A stretch of 64,000 nucleotides of DNA, from NCBI GenBank assembly GCA_947498355.1, contig CANMKA010000006.1:104275-168274 (forward strand), written 5' to 3'. The DNA comes from an uncultured Paraglaciecola sp. (lineage in GTDB: Bacteria > Pseudomonadota > Gammaproteobacteria > Enterobacterales > Alteromonadaceae). This document shows, piece after piece, positions 54,330 to 64,000 of the stretch. A model generated the notes under the pieces. That model did not search any database and was not told the DNA's origin. It was given only the letters and a program-made list of their open reading frames with translations. The position numbers and the translations under genes are program-made. How positions within the stretch are numbered: the stretch's first letter is position 1; the number at the start of each line of letters is the position of its first letter.

Positions 54330-54758
54330 ATGCAGCTCTCTACTCAATTCTATCGAAAACTGACATTAATTAGTTATTTCTCCTTGCTTACTTGGCTAGT
54401 GGTTTGGCACTTTGCCCTAACACCAGACAAGGTCACCTCTGTGACATTCACCTTAATCATGTGGATACTACCCATAGTGTTGCCAATGAAAGGCTTACTC
54501 GCAGGAAAACCTTATACTCATGCCTGGACAAATTTTGTAGTGATGTACTATTTACTTCACGGTCTAACATCTGTGTATGCAGTTGACGGGGAACGACTTT
54601 ATGCGGTCATTGAAATACTCTTGTGTATTGGCCTATTTATTGGCTGTAGCATGTACGCAAGATTGCGTGGCAGAGAGTTAGGACTAGGCTTACGTAAACT
54701 AAAAGACGAACTAGCAGATGAAAAACGTGCATTCGAGAGCTCATCAAATGACAATTAG
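54330..54758 (+). CDS. DUF2069 inner-membrane protein
   Basis: 142 residues with four hydrophobic segments (TLISYFSLLTWLVVWHFAL, SVTFTLIMWILPIVLPM, AWTNFVVMYYLLHGLTSVYA, VIEILLCIGLFIGCSMYAR) and a charged C-terminal tail. This matches the DUF2069 family, which often follows wrbA in gammaproteobacteria. Function unknown. Confidence 0.85.
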   Translation: MQLSTQFYRKLTLISYFSLLTWLVVWHFALTPDKVTSVTFTLIMWILPIVLPMKGLLAGKPYTHAWTNFVVMYYLLHGLTSVYAVDGERLYAVIEILLCIGLFIGCSMYARLRGRELGLGLRKLKDELADEKRAFESSSNDN

Positions 54759-55206
54759 CCTTTCTTTGTCAGCTAGCCCTGTGTTAGTAGCTAGCCTTGC
54801 CTGCCCTTTGGCCCAACGCAGTGTTTATCTGACTAAACACTGCTTGCCCCGCAGTATAGGGGCGTCGTCCTCTGTTAGTTTTTAAAACAATCTTTATCCA
54901 ATACCTCTGCCTACTATAGCTAACTAGAATGATAGTTAACCAGAATTTTGGACAGTAGCCGTATTCTAATGGCTAGAACCTAGACCAGACGAAGTACCTA
55001 CTGTAAAAATTACGTAAAGATGGATCATCTTCGGATCTTCTACCGTAAGTTGATCACAGGATAAATGTAGATAGAACACGACAGCCAGCAGTACAACTTA
55101 CTCGCTGCTCATGTAGACATTTTTGAAACTATTGCGTTAAAACAGACTCAAGCATTGCACAATAGAAATACACTCTTCTCGTATTTCAGGGAGGAGACAT
55201 TGAGTA
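54759..55206. other. Intergenic region before the RND operon
   Basis: About 450 bases. A hairpin GCAGTGTTTA / TAAACACTGC (54818-54843) follows the DUF2069 gene but has no T tract. I see no clear promoter, repressor gene or operator for the RND operon. Confidence 0.4.
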
Positions 55207-55239
55207 ATGAAACAAATCAAGGGAAACAACGATAAATGA
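55207..55239 (+). CDS. Possible 10-residue upstream ORF coupled to the RND adaptor gene
   Basis: ATG AAA CAA ... TGA encodes MKQIKGNNDK. A very strong ribosome-binding site GGGAGGAG lies 10 bases before it, and its stop TGA overlaps the adaptor ATG (ATGA). The adaptor gene itself has only a weak site. Translational coupling is plausible. Confidence 0.4.
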   Translation: MKQIKGNNDK

Positions 55240-56552
55240 ACAACGTGAAAAAATGGCTTATCCCCTTAGTTATCTTGCTAATAGCCGCTTTTGTCGTGAA
55301 TACCATATTCAACAACCCACCCAAAAGTCGCCGAGGAGGTCCCCCTAGTGCTCCCAAAATGACAGTTGATGTAAAACCTCTGGTTGCCCAAAACTACACA
55401 GTTGTAGTCGACAGCTTTGGTACAGTGCAACCCACTATCCAAAGTGCTTTAGTTACTCAAGTTTCAGGACAAATTGTTGAAGTTAGCCCTAAATTTAGAA
55501 GTGGTGGCTTTTTCAAGAAAGGTGATGTACTGCTAAAAATTGATCCGAGAGACTTTGAAGCAAACGTAAAAATTGCCCAAGCAGGGTTGATTTCAGCCAA
55601 ACAAGAATTAATAGAAGCCCGCGCTAATGCTGATCAAGCTAAACGTATTTGGCAACCATTGGGCGATGGTCAGTCGCCCTCTGATTTAGCACTCAGAAAA
55701 CCCCAACTAGAAGCAGCTAAAGCTAGACTGGTATCGGCACAAGCCAGCCTTGAACGGGCCGAGTTGGCACTTGAAAGAACACACATCATTGCCCCCTTCG
55801 ATGGCCGAATTTTACGCCAGCAGGTTGATTTAGGACAGGTACTACCAAACAACACAGTGGTCGCCCAAATCTACGCCACCGACTCAGTCGAAATACGCTT
55901 GCCGATAAACAACAGCGATATTGAGCTAGTAAATTTTCCCGACGAGTATGCTGATACAGACAAAACCAACAACAAGATTGAAGCACGCTTTACCTCTAGT
56001 TTGAGTCAAAACCAGACATGGCTTGGGCAAGTCATACGCACTGAAGCAGCCATTGATACTGCATCTCAGCAACTCTTCGTGGTGGCTCGTATCCATGAGC
56101 CCTATAACCCTGAGTTGCACCCAGGTTCCCCAATAAAAATAGGTCAATACGTTAGCGCTGAAATCCAGGGTAAAACCCTTGAAAATGCCCTAGTTATTGC
56201 CAATAGCAGCATTTATCAAGGCAGCTATGTTTATGTGGTTGAAGATGACTTATTAATGCGTAAAGACATCACCATAGGTTGGCAAAATGATCACGAAGCC
56301 ATTATCACCAAAGGCTTAAGTTCGGGGGATTTACTGGTGACCACTGCGTTAGGCCAAGTGAGCTCTGGTACGCGAGTATTACTAAAAGGTGAAAAACCTA
56401 AACAGAGTACGCCGCCCAAAGACAGAGAGGCACGATTAGCTAAAGCGGCCAAGCGCATGGGCATCAGTGTCGAAGAGCTAAAGGCCAAAAGACAAAATAC
56501 ACAAGGCCGTCAGCCAAGTAACAACAAAGGCCGCCCCGCTAATGACAAATAA
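55236..56552 (+). CDS. RND efflux periplasmic adaptor (membrane fusion protein)
   Basis: 438 residues. One N-terminal membrane segment (WLIPLVILLIAAFVVNTIF) anchors it. The order is lipoyl half (VSGQIVEVSPKFRSGGFFKKGDVLLKID), an alpha-hairpin coiled coil (~110-180), the second lipoyl half (APFDGRILRQQVDLGQVLPNNTVVAQI), then beta-barrel and membrane-proximal domains. A Lys/Arg-rich tail ends the protein. It links an inner-membrane pump to an outer-membrane channel. It is followed by the permease gene; no TolC-like gene is present. Confidence 0.92.
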   Translation: MNNVKKWLIPLVILLIAAFVVNTIFNNPPKSRRGGPPSAPKMTVDVKPLVAQNYTVVVDSFGTVQPTIQSALVTQVSGQIVEVSPKFRSGGFFKKGDVLLKIDPRDFEANVKIAQAGLISAKQELIEARANADQAKRIWQPLGDGQSPSDLALRKPQLEAAKARLVSAQASLERAELALERTHIIAPFDGRILRQQVDLGQVLPNNTVVAQIYATDSVEIRLPINNSDIELVNFPDEYADTDKTNNKIEARFTSSLSQNQTWLGQVIRTEAAIDTASQQLFVVARIHEPYNPELHPGSPIKIGQYVSAEIQGKTLENALVIANSSIYQGSYVYVVEDDLLMRKDITIGWQNDHEAIITKGLSSGDLLVTTALGQVSSGTRVLLKGEKPKQSTPPKDREARLAKAAKRMGISVEELKAKRQNTQGRQPSNNKGRPANDK

Positions 56553-56591
56553 TCTGATATCTCAGCCAACACCTGCCAGAAGAGACATATC

Positions 56592-59500
56592 ATGATAGCT
56601 TGGTTCACCCGAAATCACGTTGCGGCAAACTTATTAATGATCAGTATTTTAATTGCTGGCTTATACAGTTTGAGTAATCGTATTCCTTTAGAAGTTTTTC
56701 CATCCGTAGAAACCAATAGAATCAATGTTGCAATGACGTTGCGCGGTGCCACTCCCGAAGATGTAGAATTGGGTGTATCTATCTTAATCGAAGAAGCGGT
56801 TCAAGATTTAGAGGGTATTGAGCGCATAATAAGTGTCTCGGCGGAGGGTTCCTCTCGCGTTACCATAGAGGTAGACGATGGATACGATCCCAGAGAAATG
56901 CTAGCAGACATTAAAGCAAGAGTTGATGCGATAAATAACTTCCCTGCTGAATCCGAAAATCCAGTTATCTCTCTCGCACAACGTAAACGCGAAGTGATAG
57001 CCGTCAGTATCTCAGGAGAATACGGCGAAAAAGAAATTAACGAGTTCGCTGAACAAATCAGAGATGACTTGCTCGCCATAGAAGGGATCACCCAAGTCGA
57101 GCTGGCAGGCGTACGAAATTACGAAATAGCGATTGAAATTCCTCAAGACAAGCTACGCCAGTACGGTCTAACATTAGATCGTGTATCCAGGGCCATTGCC
57201 AGTTTTAGCCGAGACGTTTCTGCGGGAAATATAAAAACAGATGGAGGAGACATTTTAATTCGCTCCAAAGGTCAAGCCTATCGGAAAGGCGATTTTAGCT
57301 ACATCCCCATATTGACCAATGACGACGGTTCCATTTTATATTTGAAAGACATAGCACACATTCTTGATGGGTTTGAAGAAACCCCGATCCGCACCCGCTT
57401 CAATGGCAAGCAAGCTGCCTTCATCGATGTCTACCGAATTGGCCAACAAAGTGCCATAGACGTGGCAACCAAAGTAAAAGATTACATTACGAGCAAGCAA
57501 GCACAGTTGCCAGTGGGTTATCAGCTTAGTTTTTGGGATGACGACTCGCAAATTGTTAAAAACCGCATATCAACCCTTACCACCAGCGCCGTGCAGGGTG
57601 GGATACTGGTATTGTTGCTGCTTACTTTGTTTTTGCGCCCATCAATTGCATTTTGGGTGTTCATTGGGATCCCCGTGTCTTTCATGGGAGCCTTTCTGGC
57701 CATGCCGATATTTGGTGTGTCTCTGAATGTTGTCAGCTTATTTGGATTTTTACTGGTTTTGGGCATAGTAGTCGATGATGCCATTGTCACCGGCGAAAAC
57801 ATCTATTCTCACCTGCGCACCGCTGAATCGGGTGAACAGGCGGCAATCATAGGAACTCAAGAAGTCGCCACACCCGTAACCTTTGGCATACTCACTACAA
57901 TAGTCGCATTTTTACCCTTCGCCTTTATCGAAGGTGCGAGGGGTGCCCTGTTTGCCACCATTCCCGTTGTAGTGATCCCCGTACTCTTGTTTTCCCTAAT
58001 TGAATCTAAGTTCGTCTTACCTGCCCATTTGAAGAACATAAAAATCCGAGATGAAAACACTAAGCTCAATCGATTGGAGCGTTGGCAGCAGACCTTTGCC
58101 GATGGCTTTGAAAAAGCCATTTTGTATTACTACCAACCTACCCTCAAATTTTGTTTACGTTACAAGCTCGCAACTCTATCTGTCTTTATTGGCACCTTTG
58201 TGATTATTCTTGCGCTCCTCATGAGTGGCTGGACTAAATTTGTCTTTTTCCCACGGGTACCCAGTGAAACCGTTCGGGCCAATTTGACCATGACCACAGG
58301 AACTACCTTTGAAGTCACCAATCAATACGTGATCAAAATGTCTGATATGGCAGAACAACTCAAACAAAAATATACCGATCCTGAAACCGGCGAAAGTATT
58401 GTTCTGAACGTGCTTGCTACCACAGGCGGCAGAGGCGGTGCGTCAAATCGCGGCGCTGTACGTTTTGAAATAACGCCACCCGAAAGCCGCTCGTCGTCGG
58501 TCACCTCCCAAGATTTAGTTAGGGAGTGGCGGCAACTTATTGGCGACATACCCGGAGCCGAAAGTGTCACTTACCGAGCAGAAATTGGTCGCTCCTCCGA
58601 TCCTATAGATGTTCAACTTATTGGTAATAATCAGCAAACGATGGCCAAGGTGGCGGAGCAAATAAAAACTCACCTCTCCACCTACCCTACGGTATTTGAT
58701 ATTGCCGACAGTTTGTCAGACGGAAAAGAAGAGCTACAAATCGAGCTTAACCAACAAGGTAAGTCTTTGGGCCTCACTCGGGTGAATGTGTCTAATCAGG
58801 TTAGAAATGCATTTTTTGGTAGCCAAGTGCAGCGCATCCAAAGAGGTCGAGACGATATCAGAGTCATGGTGCGTTTGCCTATTGATGAGCGTCGTTCGAT
58901 TAACGATCTGAAAAATATCCTTATCCAAACCCCCAGTGGTGGTAATGTACCTCTGTCTCATGTCGCCGAACTCAAACCTGGCAAGAGTCCATCACAAATT
59001 AGAAGGGTCGATCGCTTTCGAACCATTAGCGTGACCGCTGATGTAGACAAAGCCAATACCAATATGACTGTATTGCAAAGCGAACTAGACACTTACCTTC
59101 AAGAACTGCTTGGTCAATATTCTGATGTTACATACAAATTAGAGGGTGAAGCTAGAGAGCAAAGAGAATCCTTTTCGTCTTTAGCCGTTGGACTGATGTT
59201 AGTATTTTTCGCAATTTACGGCTTGCTCGCAATCCCTTTTAAGTCCTACATACAACCCATAATCGTGATGAGTGTAATTCCATTTAGTATGATTGGCGCT
59301 GTGATTGGTCATTGGTTGATGGGCATGCCCCTTACCATAATGAGCGTGTTAGGTATGCTCGCCTTGGTCGGGGTTGTCGTAAACGACTCTTTGGTGCTGG
59401 TTGATTTTATTAACAAGAAGCGGGCCGCTGGGCACGCACTGATGGAAGCGGTACTAAAAGCAGGAACAGCTCGATTTAGACCCATAATGTTAACCAGTTT

Positions 59501-59714
59501 AACCACTTTTATTGGCTTGATGCCTTTACTGTTCGAAAAATCGACTCAAGCCCAATTTTTGATCCCTATGGCCGTATCATTAGGCTTTGGCATTTTGTTT
59601 GCCACCCTAATTACCTTAGTCCTAGTGCCAATCAACTATATGTTAGTCGAAAAACTCAAAAGGTTAGTGGGAACGAACCCAGAGCCTCAAGCTCAAACAA
59701 AAGCAGCAAACTAA
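56592..59714 (+). CDS. RND efflux permease (AcrB/MexF-like superfamily)
   Basis: 1040 residues, the normal length. It starts MIAWFTRNHVAANLLMISIL and has 12 membrane helices in two halves, each with a large periplasmic loop. The proton-relay Asp pair is in LVLGIVVDDAIVTGENIYSHL (TM4). The second half repeats the pattern (LGMLALVGVVVNDSLVLVDFIN). Substrates cannot be predicted; several close relatives in marine bacteria are of unknown specificity. It lies 39 bases after the adaptor gene. Confidence 0.94.
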   Translation: MIAWFTRNHVAANLLMISILIAGLYSLSNRIPLEVFPSVETNRINVAMTLRGATPEDVELGVSILIEEAVQDLEGIERIISVSAEGSSRVTIEVDDGYDPREMLADIKARVDAINNFPAESENPVISLAQRKREVIAVSISGEYGEKEINEFAEQIRDDLLAIEGITQVELAGVRNYEIAIEIPQDKLRQYGLTLDRVSRAIASFSRDVSAGNIKTDGGDILIRSKGQAYRKGDFSYIPILTNDDGSILYLKDIAHILDGFEETPIRTRFNGKQAAFIDVYRIGQQSAIDVATKVKDYITSKQAQLPVGYQLSFWDDDSQIVKNRISTLTTSAVQGGILVLLLLTLFLRPSIAFWVFIGIPVSFMGAFLAMPIFGVSLNVVSLFGFLLVLGIVVDDAIVTGENIYSHLRTAESGEQAAIIGTQEVATPVTFGILTTIVAFLPFAFIEGARGALFATIPVVVIPVLLFSLIESKFVLPAHLKNIKIRDENTKLNRLERWQQTFADGFEKAILYYYQPTLKFCLRYKLATLSVFIGTFVIILALLMSGWTKFVFFPRVPSETVRANLTMTTGTTFEVTNQYVIKMSDMAEQLKQKYTDPETGESIVLNVLATTGGRGGASNRGAVRFEITPPESRSSSVTSQDLVREWRQLIGDIPGAESVTYRAEIGRSSDPIDVQLIGNNQQTMAKVAEQIKTHLSTYPTVFDIADSLSDGKEELQIELNQQGKSLGLTRVNVSNQVRNAFFGSQVQRIQRGRDDIRVMVRLPIDERRSINDLKNILIQTPSGGNVPLSHVAELKPGKSPSQIRRVDRFRTISVTADVDKANTNMTVLQSELDTYLQELLGQYSDVTYKLEGEAREQRESFSSLAVGLMLVFFAIYGLLAIPFKSYIQPIIVMSVIPFSMIGAVIGHWLMGMPLTIMSVLGMLALVGVVVNDSLVLVDFINKKRAAGHALMEAVLKAGTARFRPIMLTSLTTFIGLMPLLFEKSTQAQFLIPMAVSLGFGILFATLITLVLVPINYMLVEKLKRLVGTNPEPQAQTKAAN

Positions 59715-59889
59715 ACGCCTAGCGAACTGGCCCTATGCAGTTTCTTGTTGGGAACAGTTAATTCCAATAACTAGGGCTTAATAGGTGTTAGGTTTAAAAA
59801 TAAATTTACATTTAATTACAGATGAAAATAGGCGTATCGGTGATTTTTAGATACGATAGGCATCTTTATACTTGGAGTGTATACAATCT

Positions 59890-61761
59890 ATGTCATCAGG
59901 AAAAAGTTGGACTAAGTCACTGTTTGTCGGCATATGGACGGCATTAAATTTTTCAAGAAAGTTATTTCTCAATCTGGTGTTTTTATTTGTGGTTTTCCTG
60001 ATCATTGGTGCCATAGGCATGGCAAGTCAAAATAAAAAACCCGTCTCGGTTCCTTCAGGTTCTGCCCTAGTTTTAAAACTTAAAGGTAATATTGTTATTC
60101 AAAAGCAAGCCGTCGATCCGTTCGAAGAATTTGCTGCAGAAGCCCTCGAGCAAGAAGAAGAAAACCCAGAAGTATTGTTACAAAATGTGCTTGAGGTGAT
60201 TGAACACGCTAAGCAAGACGATCGCATCAAAGCACTGGTGTTAGATTTAAGTAAATTAGGTGGCGCAGGGTTAGATAAGCTCCGTCAAATAGCTTTGGCT
60301 CTGGAAGACTTTAAACAAAGTGACAAACCTATTTATGCCACAGGCGATTACTATTCACAAAACCAGTACTATTTAGCCAGTCATGCAGACCACATCTATC
60401 TAAACCCAATGGGATATCTAATGTTTGACGGCTACGGTCGCTTTGGTACCTATTTCAAATCTGCCTTAGAAAAACTTAAAGCCCAAACCCATGTATTTAA
60501 AGTGGGTACCTATAAGTCTGCTGTGGAACCCTTCATTCGCGATGATATGTCCGAGCAGGCCAAAGAAGCCAACAAAGCTTGGTTATCTGCTATGTGGGAT
60601 CAATACAAAACCCAAGTAGCCGAGGCACGTGGTATCGAAAAATCAAATTTTGACGAAACCTTAGATGATTTTCTAGCCAAATTTGAACAGGTAAACGGCG
60701 ATTTTGCGCAATATGCATTGCAGTATGGTTGGGTTGATGCCCTTAAAAGTCGTGAAGAAGTCAAACAAGCAATCATTGATGTCGTCGGTACCAATACCAA
60801 CGGCAAAGGGGTCAATGCTATTTCTTATAAACGTTACTTGCGCGCCATTCAAGGTGATAAACAATTTAACAACCCAATCGCCAATAAGGTCGGCATAGTC
60901 GTTGCCAAAGGCACCATAATGAATGGCAACAAGAAAGCAGGCACAATAGGTGGAGACAGCACTGCCGCCCTACTTAGACGAGCTAGACAAAACGATTCAG
61001 TAAAATCTGTTGTGTTATATGTCGACTCACCGGGAGGTAGTGCCTTCGCTTCTGAGGTGATCCGCCAAGAAGTTGAGAATCTTCAAGCCAGTGGAAAACC
61101 TGTTGTTGCCGTTATGAGCAGTGCGGCTGCATCTGGTGGATATTGGATATCTGCTGGTGCAGATAAAATATATGCGGCTCCAGCCACAATTACTGGCTCA
61201 ATTGGCATATTTGGGATGTTTTTTACCTTTGAAAATACCCTAGACTACCTTGGTATCCACACAGATGGAGTGGGCACCACAGAGTTTTCTGGCTTTGGTG
61301 TAAGCCGTACTCTGGATCCCAAAATGAGCCAAATCCTGCAATTGGGTATCGAGCAAGGATACGATAAATTTATTTCATTGGTGGCAGACAAACGGAATAT
61401 GAGCAAAGCAGAAGTCGACCAAATTGCCCAAGGTCGTGTATGGATTGGTTCGACCGCTAAAGATATTGGATTAGTTGACGAGCTAGGCTATTTACAAGAT
61501 GGCATAGAAACCGCCGCTGAGCTGGCTAACTTATCTGACTACGATACTTTGTATATCAAAAAACCTTTGTCGCGCACGCAAGAGTTTTGGCGAGATGTGT
61601 TTAGGGGCGTTTCAGCGAGTTTAGACGGTGCGTTTAAAATGCCTAAAGACTCAGCTTTACTAAGCTTATTCAAACAAGCGAGTGCCGATATTGAACAAGT
61701 GGCTAACTTTAACGACCCCCGTGGCGTCTATGCCCACTGTATTATGTGCGATATTCAGTAA
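59890..61761 (+). CDS. sppA: Signal peptide peptidase SppA, 67-kDa type
   Basis: 623 residues from ATG 59890 (MSSGKSWTKSLFVGIW); a TTG at 59872 sits inside the GGAG ribosome-binding region. An N-terminal membrane segment (LFLNLVFLFVVFLIIGAIGMA) anchors it. Two tandem peptidase-S49 domains follow. The catalytic Lys is in KVGTYKSAVEPFIRD (first half), and the catalytic Ser is in VMSSAAASGGYWIS (second half, near residue 410). It degrades released signal peptides at the inner membrane. A strong terminator follows. Confidence 0.95.
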   Translation: MSSGKSWTKSLFVGIWTALNFSRKLFLNLVFLFVVFLIIGAIGMASQNKKPVSVPSGSALVLKLKGNIVIQKQAVDPFEEFAAEALEQEEENPEVLLQNVLEVIEHAKQDDRIKALVLDLSKLGGAGLDKLRQIALALEDFKQSDKPIYATGDYYSQNQYYLASHADHIYLNPMGYLMFDGYGRFGTYFKSALEKLKAQTHVFKVGTYKSAVEPFIRDDMSEQAKEANKAWLSAMWDQYKTQVAEARGIEKSNFDETLDDFLAKFEQVNGDFAQYALQYGWVDALKSREEVKQAIIDVVGTNTNGKGVNAISYKRYLRAIQGDKQFNNPIANKVGIVVAKGTIMNGNKKAGTIGGDSTAALLRRARQNDSVKSVVLYVDSPGGSAFASEVIRQEVENLQASGKPVVAVMSSAAASGGYWISAGADKIYAAPATITGSIGIFGMFFTFENTLDYLGIHTDGVGTTEFSGFGVSRTLDPKMSQILQLGIEQGYDKFISLVADKRNMSKAEVDQIAQGRVWIGSTAKDIGLVDELGYLQDGIETAAELANLSDYDTLYIKKPLSRTQEFWRDVFRGVSASLDGAFKMPKDSALLSLFKQASADIEQVANFNDPRGVYAHCIMCDIQ

Positions 61762-61781
61762 TACTAAATGGTGTAAACAAC

Positions 61782-61810
61782 AAAAAAAGAGCACTGAGTG
61801 CTCTTTTTTT
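61782..61810 (+). terminator. Intrinsic terminator after sppA
   Basis: A 13-bp stem AAAAAAAGAGCAC / GTGCTCTTTTTTT with a 3-base loop. T tracts on both strands let it also serve the convergent DAHP-synthase gene. Confidence 0.92.
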
Positions 61811-61886
61811 GTTTGCTTTTGCTTGTACTAATACCTATTAGTAAACGCCCAGATTCTGGATAACGACTTATTACCCAGAGCTAAGG

Positions 61887-63236
61887 TTAGCTATGACTTT
61901 GCTTTAATCGGTCGGCAACGATAAACGCCATTTCCAATACTTGATCAGCATTCAAGCGCGGATCACACTGCGTTTTATAGGCTTCTGCCAAGTCATCGTC
62001 GCTGATTTGATAAGCACCACCTGTACATTCGGTGACATGCTGCCCTGTCATTTCTAAATGAATTCCTCCGGCATGGGTCCCTTCTGCCTCATGAGCTGCG
62101 AAAAATTGTTGGATCTCCTGCAAAATCGCGTCAAAGTTTCGGGTTTTATAACCGCTAGAAGCTTTAAAGGTGTTGCCATGCATAGGATCTGAACTCCACA
62201 CCACTTTGCGGCCCTCTTGCTTAACTCTGCGCAACAAACGTGGCAGATTAGCCTCTAAGTTATCCGCTCCCATTCTGGTGATTAAAGTTAGACGACCCGC
62301 CTCATTATTTGGGTTTAACGCATCGATAAGACGAATCAACTCATCTTCTTGCATGCTAGGACCCACCTTTACCCCCACAGGATTATGTATCCCTCTGAAA
62401 AACTCCAGATGCGCGTGATCCAGTTGGCGGGTTCTTTCACCAATCCATAACATATGAGCAGAACAGTTGTACCAATCGCCAGTTAGCGTGTCGACACGCG
62501 TTAATGCTTGCTCATAATTTAGTAGCAAAGCTTCGTGAGACGTAAACAAACTAGTTTCGCGTAACGTAGGGGTATTAGATGCGTCTATGCCCATCACTTT
62601 CATTAACTCAAGGGAGTCTTGAATACGGTTAGCCAAATCTTGATATCGAGCTTTTAATGGATTGTTCTCAACGAAGGCCATGTTCCATCGGTTGACCTCA
62701 TGCAAATCAGCTAGGCCACCTTGTGCAAATGCCCGCAATAAATTTAACGTTGATGCACTTCTATGATACGCCTCAACCAAACGTTGAGGATCGGGACGGC
62801 GAGCCTGTTCGGTAAACTCGAAACTGTTAATGATATCCCCACGATAACTGGGTAACGAGACCCCATTAATTGTTTCAAAATCACCCGAGCGCGGCTTGGC
62901 GTATTGGCCAGCCATTCGGGCAACCTTAGTTACAGGACAACGGCCAGCAAAGGTTAACACAATCGCCATTTGTAAGATGACCTTAAACGTATCGCGAATC
63001 TTAGGCGCGTTAAACTCATCGAAGGATTCTGCGCAATCTCCACCTTGTAGCAAAAAGCCTTTACCTTCAGCTACCTCCCCTAACTGGCGATACAGCTCGC
63101 GGGTTTCGGCGGCAAAAACCAAAGGAGGGTAACCACTTAAGGTGTTTTCAACTTGGCTTAATTCTGCTTGGTTATCGTAACTGGGTTGTTGCACGATTGG
63201 CTTACTACGCCAACTATCTGGTTGCCATTGGCTCAC
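61887..63236 (-). CDS. Type II 3-deoxy-7-phosphoheptulonate (DAHP) synthase
   Basis: 449 residues of the plant/Mycobacterium-type (class II) enzyme. Signatures: [17 protein letters not shown] at the N-terminus, the metal-binding Cys in [50 protein letters not shown] and [27 protein letters not shown]. It condenses phosphoenolpyruvate and erythrose-4-phosphate at the start of aromatic synthesis. It is unlike AroF/G/H of E. coli (class I), and no regulatory domain is fused. It is a single-gene unit. Confidence 0.95.
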   Translation of the reverse strand: MSQWQPDSWRSKPIVQQPSYDNQAELSQVENTLSGYPPLVFAAETRELYRQLGEVAEGKGFLLQGGDCAESFDEFNAPKIRDTFKVILQMAIVLTFAGRCPVTKVARMAGQYAKPRSGDFETINGVSLPSYRGDIINSFEFTEQARRPDPQRLVEAYHRSASTLNLLRAFAQGGLADLHEVNRWNMAFVENNPLKARYQDLANRIQDSLELMKVMGIDASNTPTLRETSLFTSHEALLLNYEQALTRVDTLTGDWYNCSAHMLWIGERTRQLDHAHLEFFRGIHNPVGVKVGPSMQEDELIRLIDALNPNNEAGRLTLITRMGADNLEANLPRLLRRVKQEGRKVVWSSDPMHGNTFKASSGYKTRNFDAILQEIQQFFAAHEAEGTHAGGIHLEMTGQHVTECTGGAYQISDDDLAEAYKTQCDPRLNADQVLEMAFIVADRLKQSHS

Positions 63237-63393
63237 TGAGTTTCCTTAATATATTGATCCAAAAATCTAAGATTTTAGGCATCTATTGAACAGAGCATGG
63301 CCCAAAAGATAGGAGATAACTACCCTGTCGACAATGCTAATTTGTATTTTAACTATACCCGTGCACACCACACAAAATAGTATACCGTACCTG

Positions 63394-63867
63394 TTAATTG
63401 CGAAGCTTTTTAGCTAAGCCAATGCAGCCCTCTTCAATCAAATCGATGACATATTCAAAGCCACCCTTGCCGCCGTAGTAGGGGTCTGGCACTTCTTGCT
63501 CTTCGGCTCCACAATGACTTAAAAACAAGCTCACTTTGGCTTGATGCTCTTCTGGGCAAATCGCGAGCAAATCATCAAGATTTTTATTGTCCATGGGCAA
63601 AATGTAATCAAACTTTTCAAAATCACTGTCTTGCACTTTACGGCACTTGATACCTTTAAAACTGTACCCTCTGTCCACTCCCACGGCCTGCGAACGTTTA
63701 TCTGGAGCTGCACCTTTGTGGTATCCAGCAGTGCCTGCTGAATCAATAATGATATCTAATCCCATGTCTTCAGCTTTCTGGCGAAATACCGCTTCAGCAC
63801 TGGGCGACCGACAAATATTGCCTAAGCACACAAACAACACAGATATTTTTTTATTCTCTTCAGACAC
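63394..63867 (-). CDS. Low-molecular-weight protein tyrosine phosphatase
   Basis: 157 residues from GTG 63867, with AGGA 8 bases before; a longer frame to 63942 lacks homology. The catalytic P-loop is VLFVCLGNICRSPSAEAVF (Cys in C-L-G-N-I-C-R-S), and the general-acid Asp is in EVPDPYYGG. It removes phosphate from tyrosine. Such enzymes oppose BY-kinases in polysaccharide export, but it lies about 27 kb from the polysaccharide cluster and no kinase gene is visible, so that link is weak. Confidence 0.9.
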   Translation of the reverse strand: MSEENKKISVLFVCLGNICRSPSAEAVFRQKAEDMGLDIIIDSAGTAGYHKGAAPDKRSQAVGVDRGYSFKGIKCRKVQDSDFEKFDYILPMDNKNLDDLLAICPEEHQAKVSLFLSHCGAEEQEVPDPYYGGKGGFEYVIDLIEEGCIGLAKKLRN

Positions 63868-63929
63868 GTAGATTTTCCTAAATAAATCACAACACAACCT
63901 ATAAGCTAAGGGTGCCACAACTTGCCTTC

Positions 63930-64000
63930 CTAAGAAACACACATCTCTTTTTTCTGTAAAACCATGCCCATCTTGTCTGCCTGACGTTTAAGATTTTTCA
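63930..64000 (-). CDS. Partial ORF at window edge (C-terminus)
   Basis: The minus strand reads KNLKRQADKMGMVLQKKEM-CVS and stops with TAG at 63930. The start lies at or beyond base 64000. The basic, helical sequence looks protein-coding, but the fragment is too short to identify. Confidence 0.35.
   Translation of the reverse strand, partial: KNLKRQADKMGMVLQKKEMCVS

Noticed and set aside
54818..54843. Hairpin after the DUF2069 gene as a terminator
   Set aside because: It has a 10-bp stem but no T tract, so it was left as a note in the intergenic entry.
56801..58961. Several antisense open frames over the RND permease gene
   Set aside because: They are shadows of a 3-kb real gene with no start signals of their own.

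Overview
The window looks like a chromosomal segment of a marine gammaproteobacterium of the order Alteromonadales (Alteromonas/Glaciecola/Paraglaciecola-like). The evidence is the preserved order thrS-infC-rpmI-rplT / pheS-pheT-ihfA, the dapA-bamC-purC block with gcvR-bcp divergent from it, a long (367-residue) PurC, a DUF3080 lipoprotein and a type II DAHP synthase. Base composition is AT-leaning. This assignment is inference from gene content only.

Layout. 0-11 kb: TPR protein (cut by the window edge), a membrane AraC-type regulator, D-amino-acid aminotransferase and alanine racemase, a CvfB-like S1 protein, a Cys/Met-metabolism PLP enzyme, a secreted trypsin-like protease overlapping an FHA-domain membrane protein, a TANGO2/NRDE protein, and an aromatic aminotransferase. 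11-18.2 kb: the translation block on the minus strand (ihfA, pheT, pheS, rplT, rpmI, infC with an AUU start, thrS). 18.4-21.1 kb: pteridine reductase, DUF3080 lipoprotein, tRNA-Val(GAC), GNAT acetyltransferase.

21.4-45.4 kb is an accessory island. It is bounded by a 426-bp direct repeat of the 3' end of purC: a broken copy at 21374-21799 and the 3' end of intact purC at 44967-45392. Between them lie a sigma-54-dependent response regulator, a Wzx/Wzy-type exopolysaccharide cluster (flippase, polymerase/ligase, Wzz/GumC-like, Wza-like, phosphoglycosyl transferase, WecG/TagA-type transferase, pyruvyl transferase, several glycosyltransferases), a secreted DUF4114/LruC protein, a PEP-CTERM-like protein, a response regulator with a degenerate HD-GYP domain, and an H-NOX heme sensor overlapping a histidine kinase. 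Six transcription units carry -24/-12 (sigma-54-type) promoter sequences in the right place and orientation. TTTGCAAA-containing candidate enhancer sites lie about 60-80 bp upstream of four of them. I infer one regulated system: heme-based NO (or O2/redox) sensing, then the kinase, then two response regulators, one of which switches on polysaccharide and surface-protein genes through RpoN.

45-64 kb: purC, bamC, dapA, gcvR, bcp, an AI-2E-family permease, a hypothetical protein, a BepA-like metalloprotease, a TlpA-like thioredoxin, arsC-wrbA-DUF2069, an RND efflux pair, sppA, type II DAHP synthase and a low-molecular-weight tyrosine phosphatase. No CRISPR array, rRNA, intact insertion sequence or integrase was seen.
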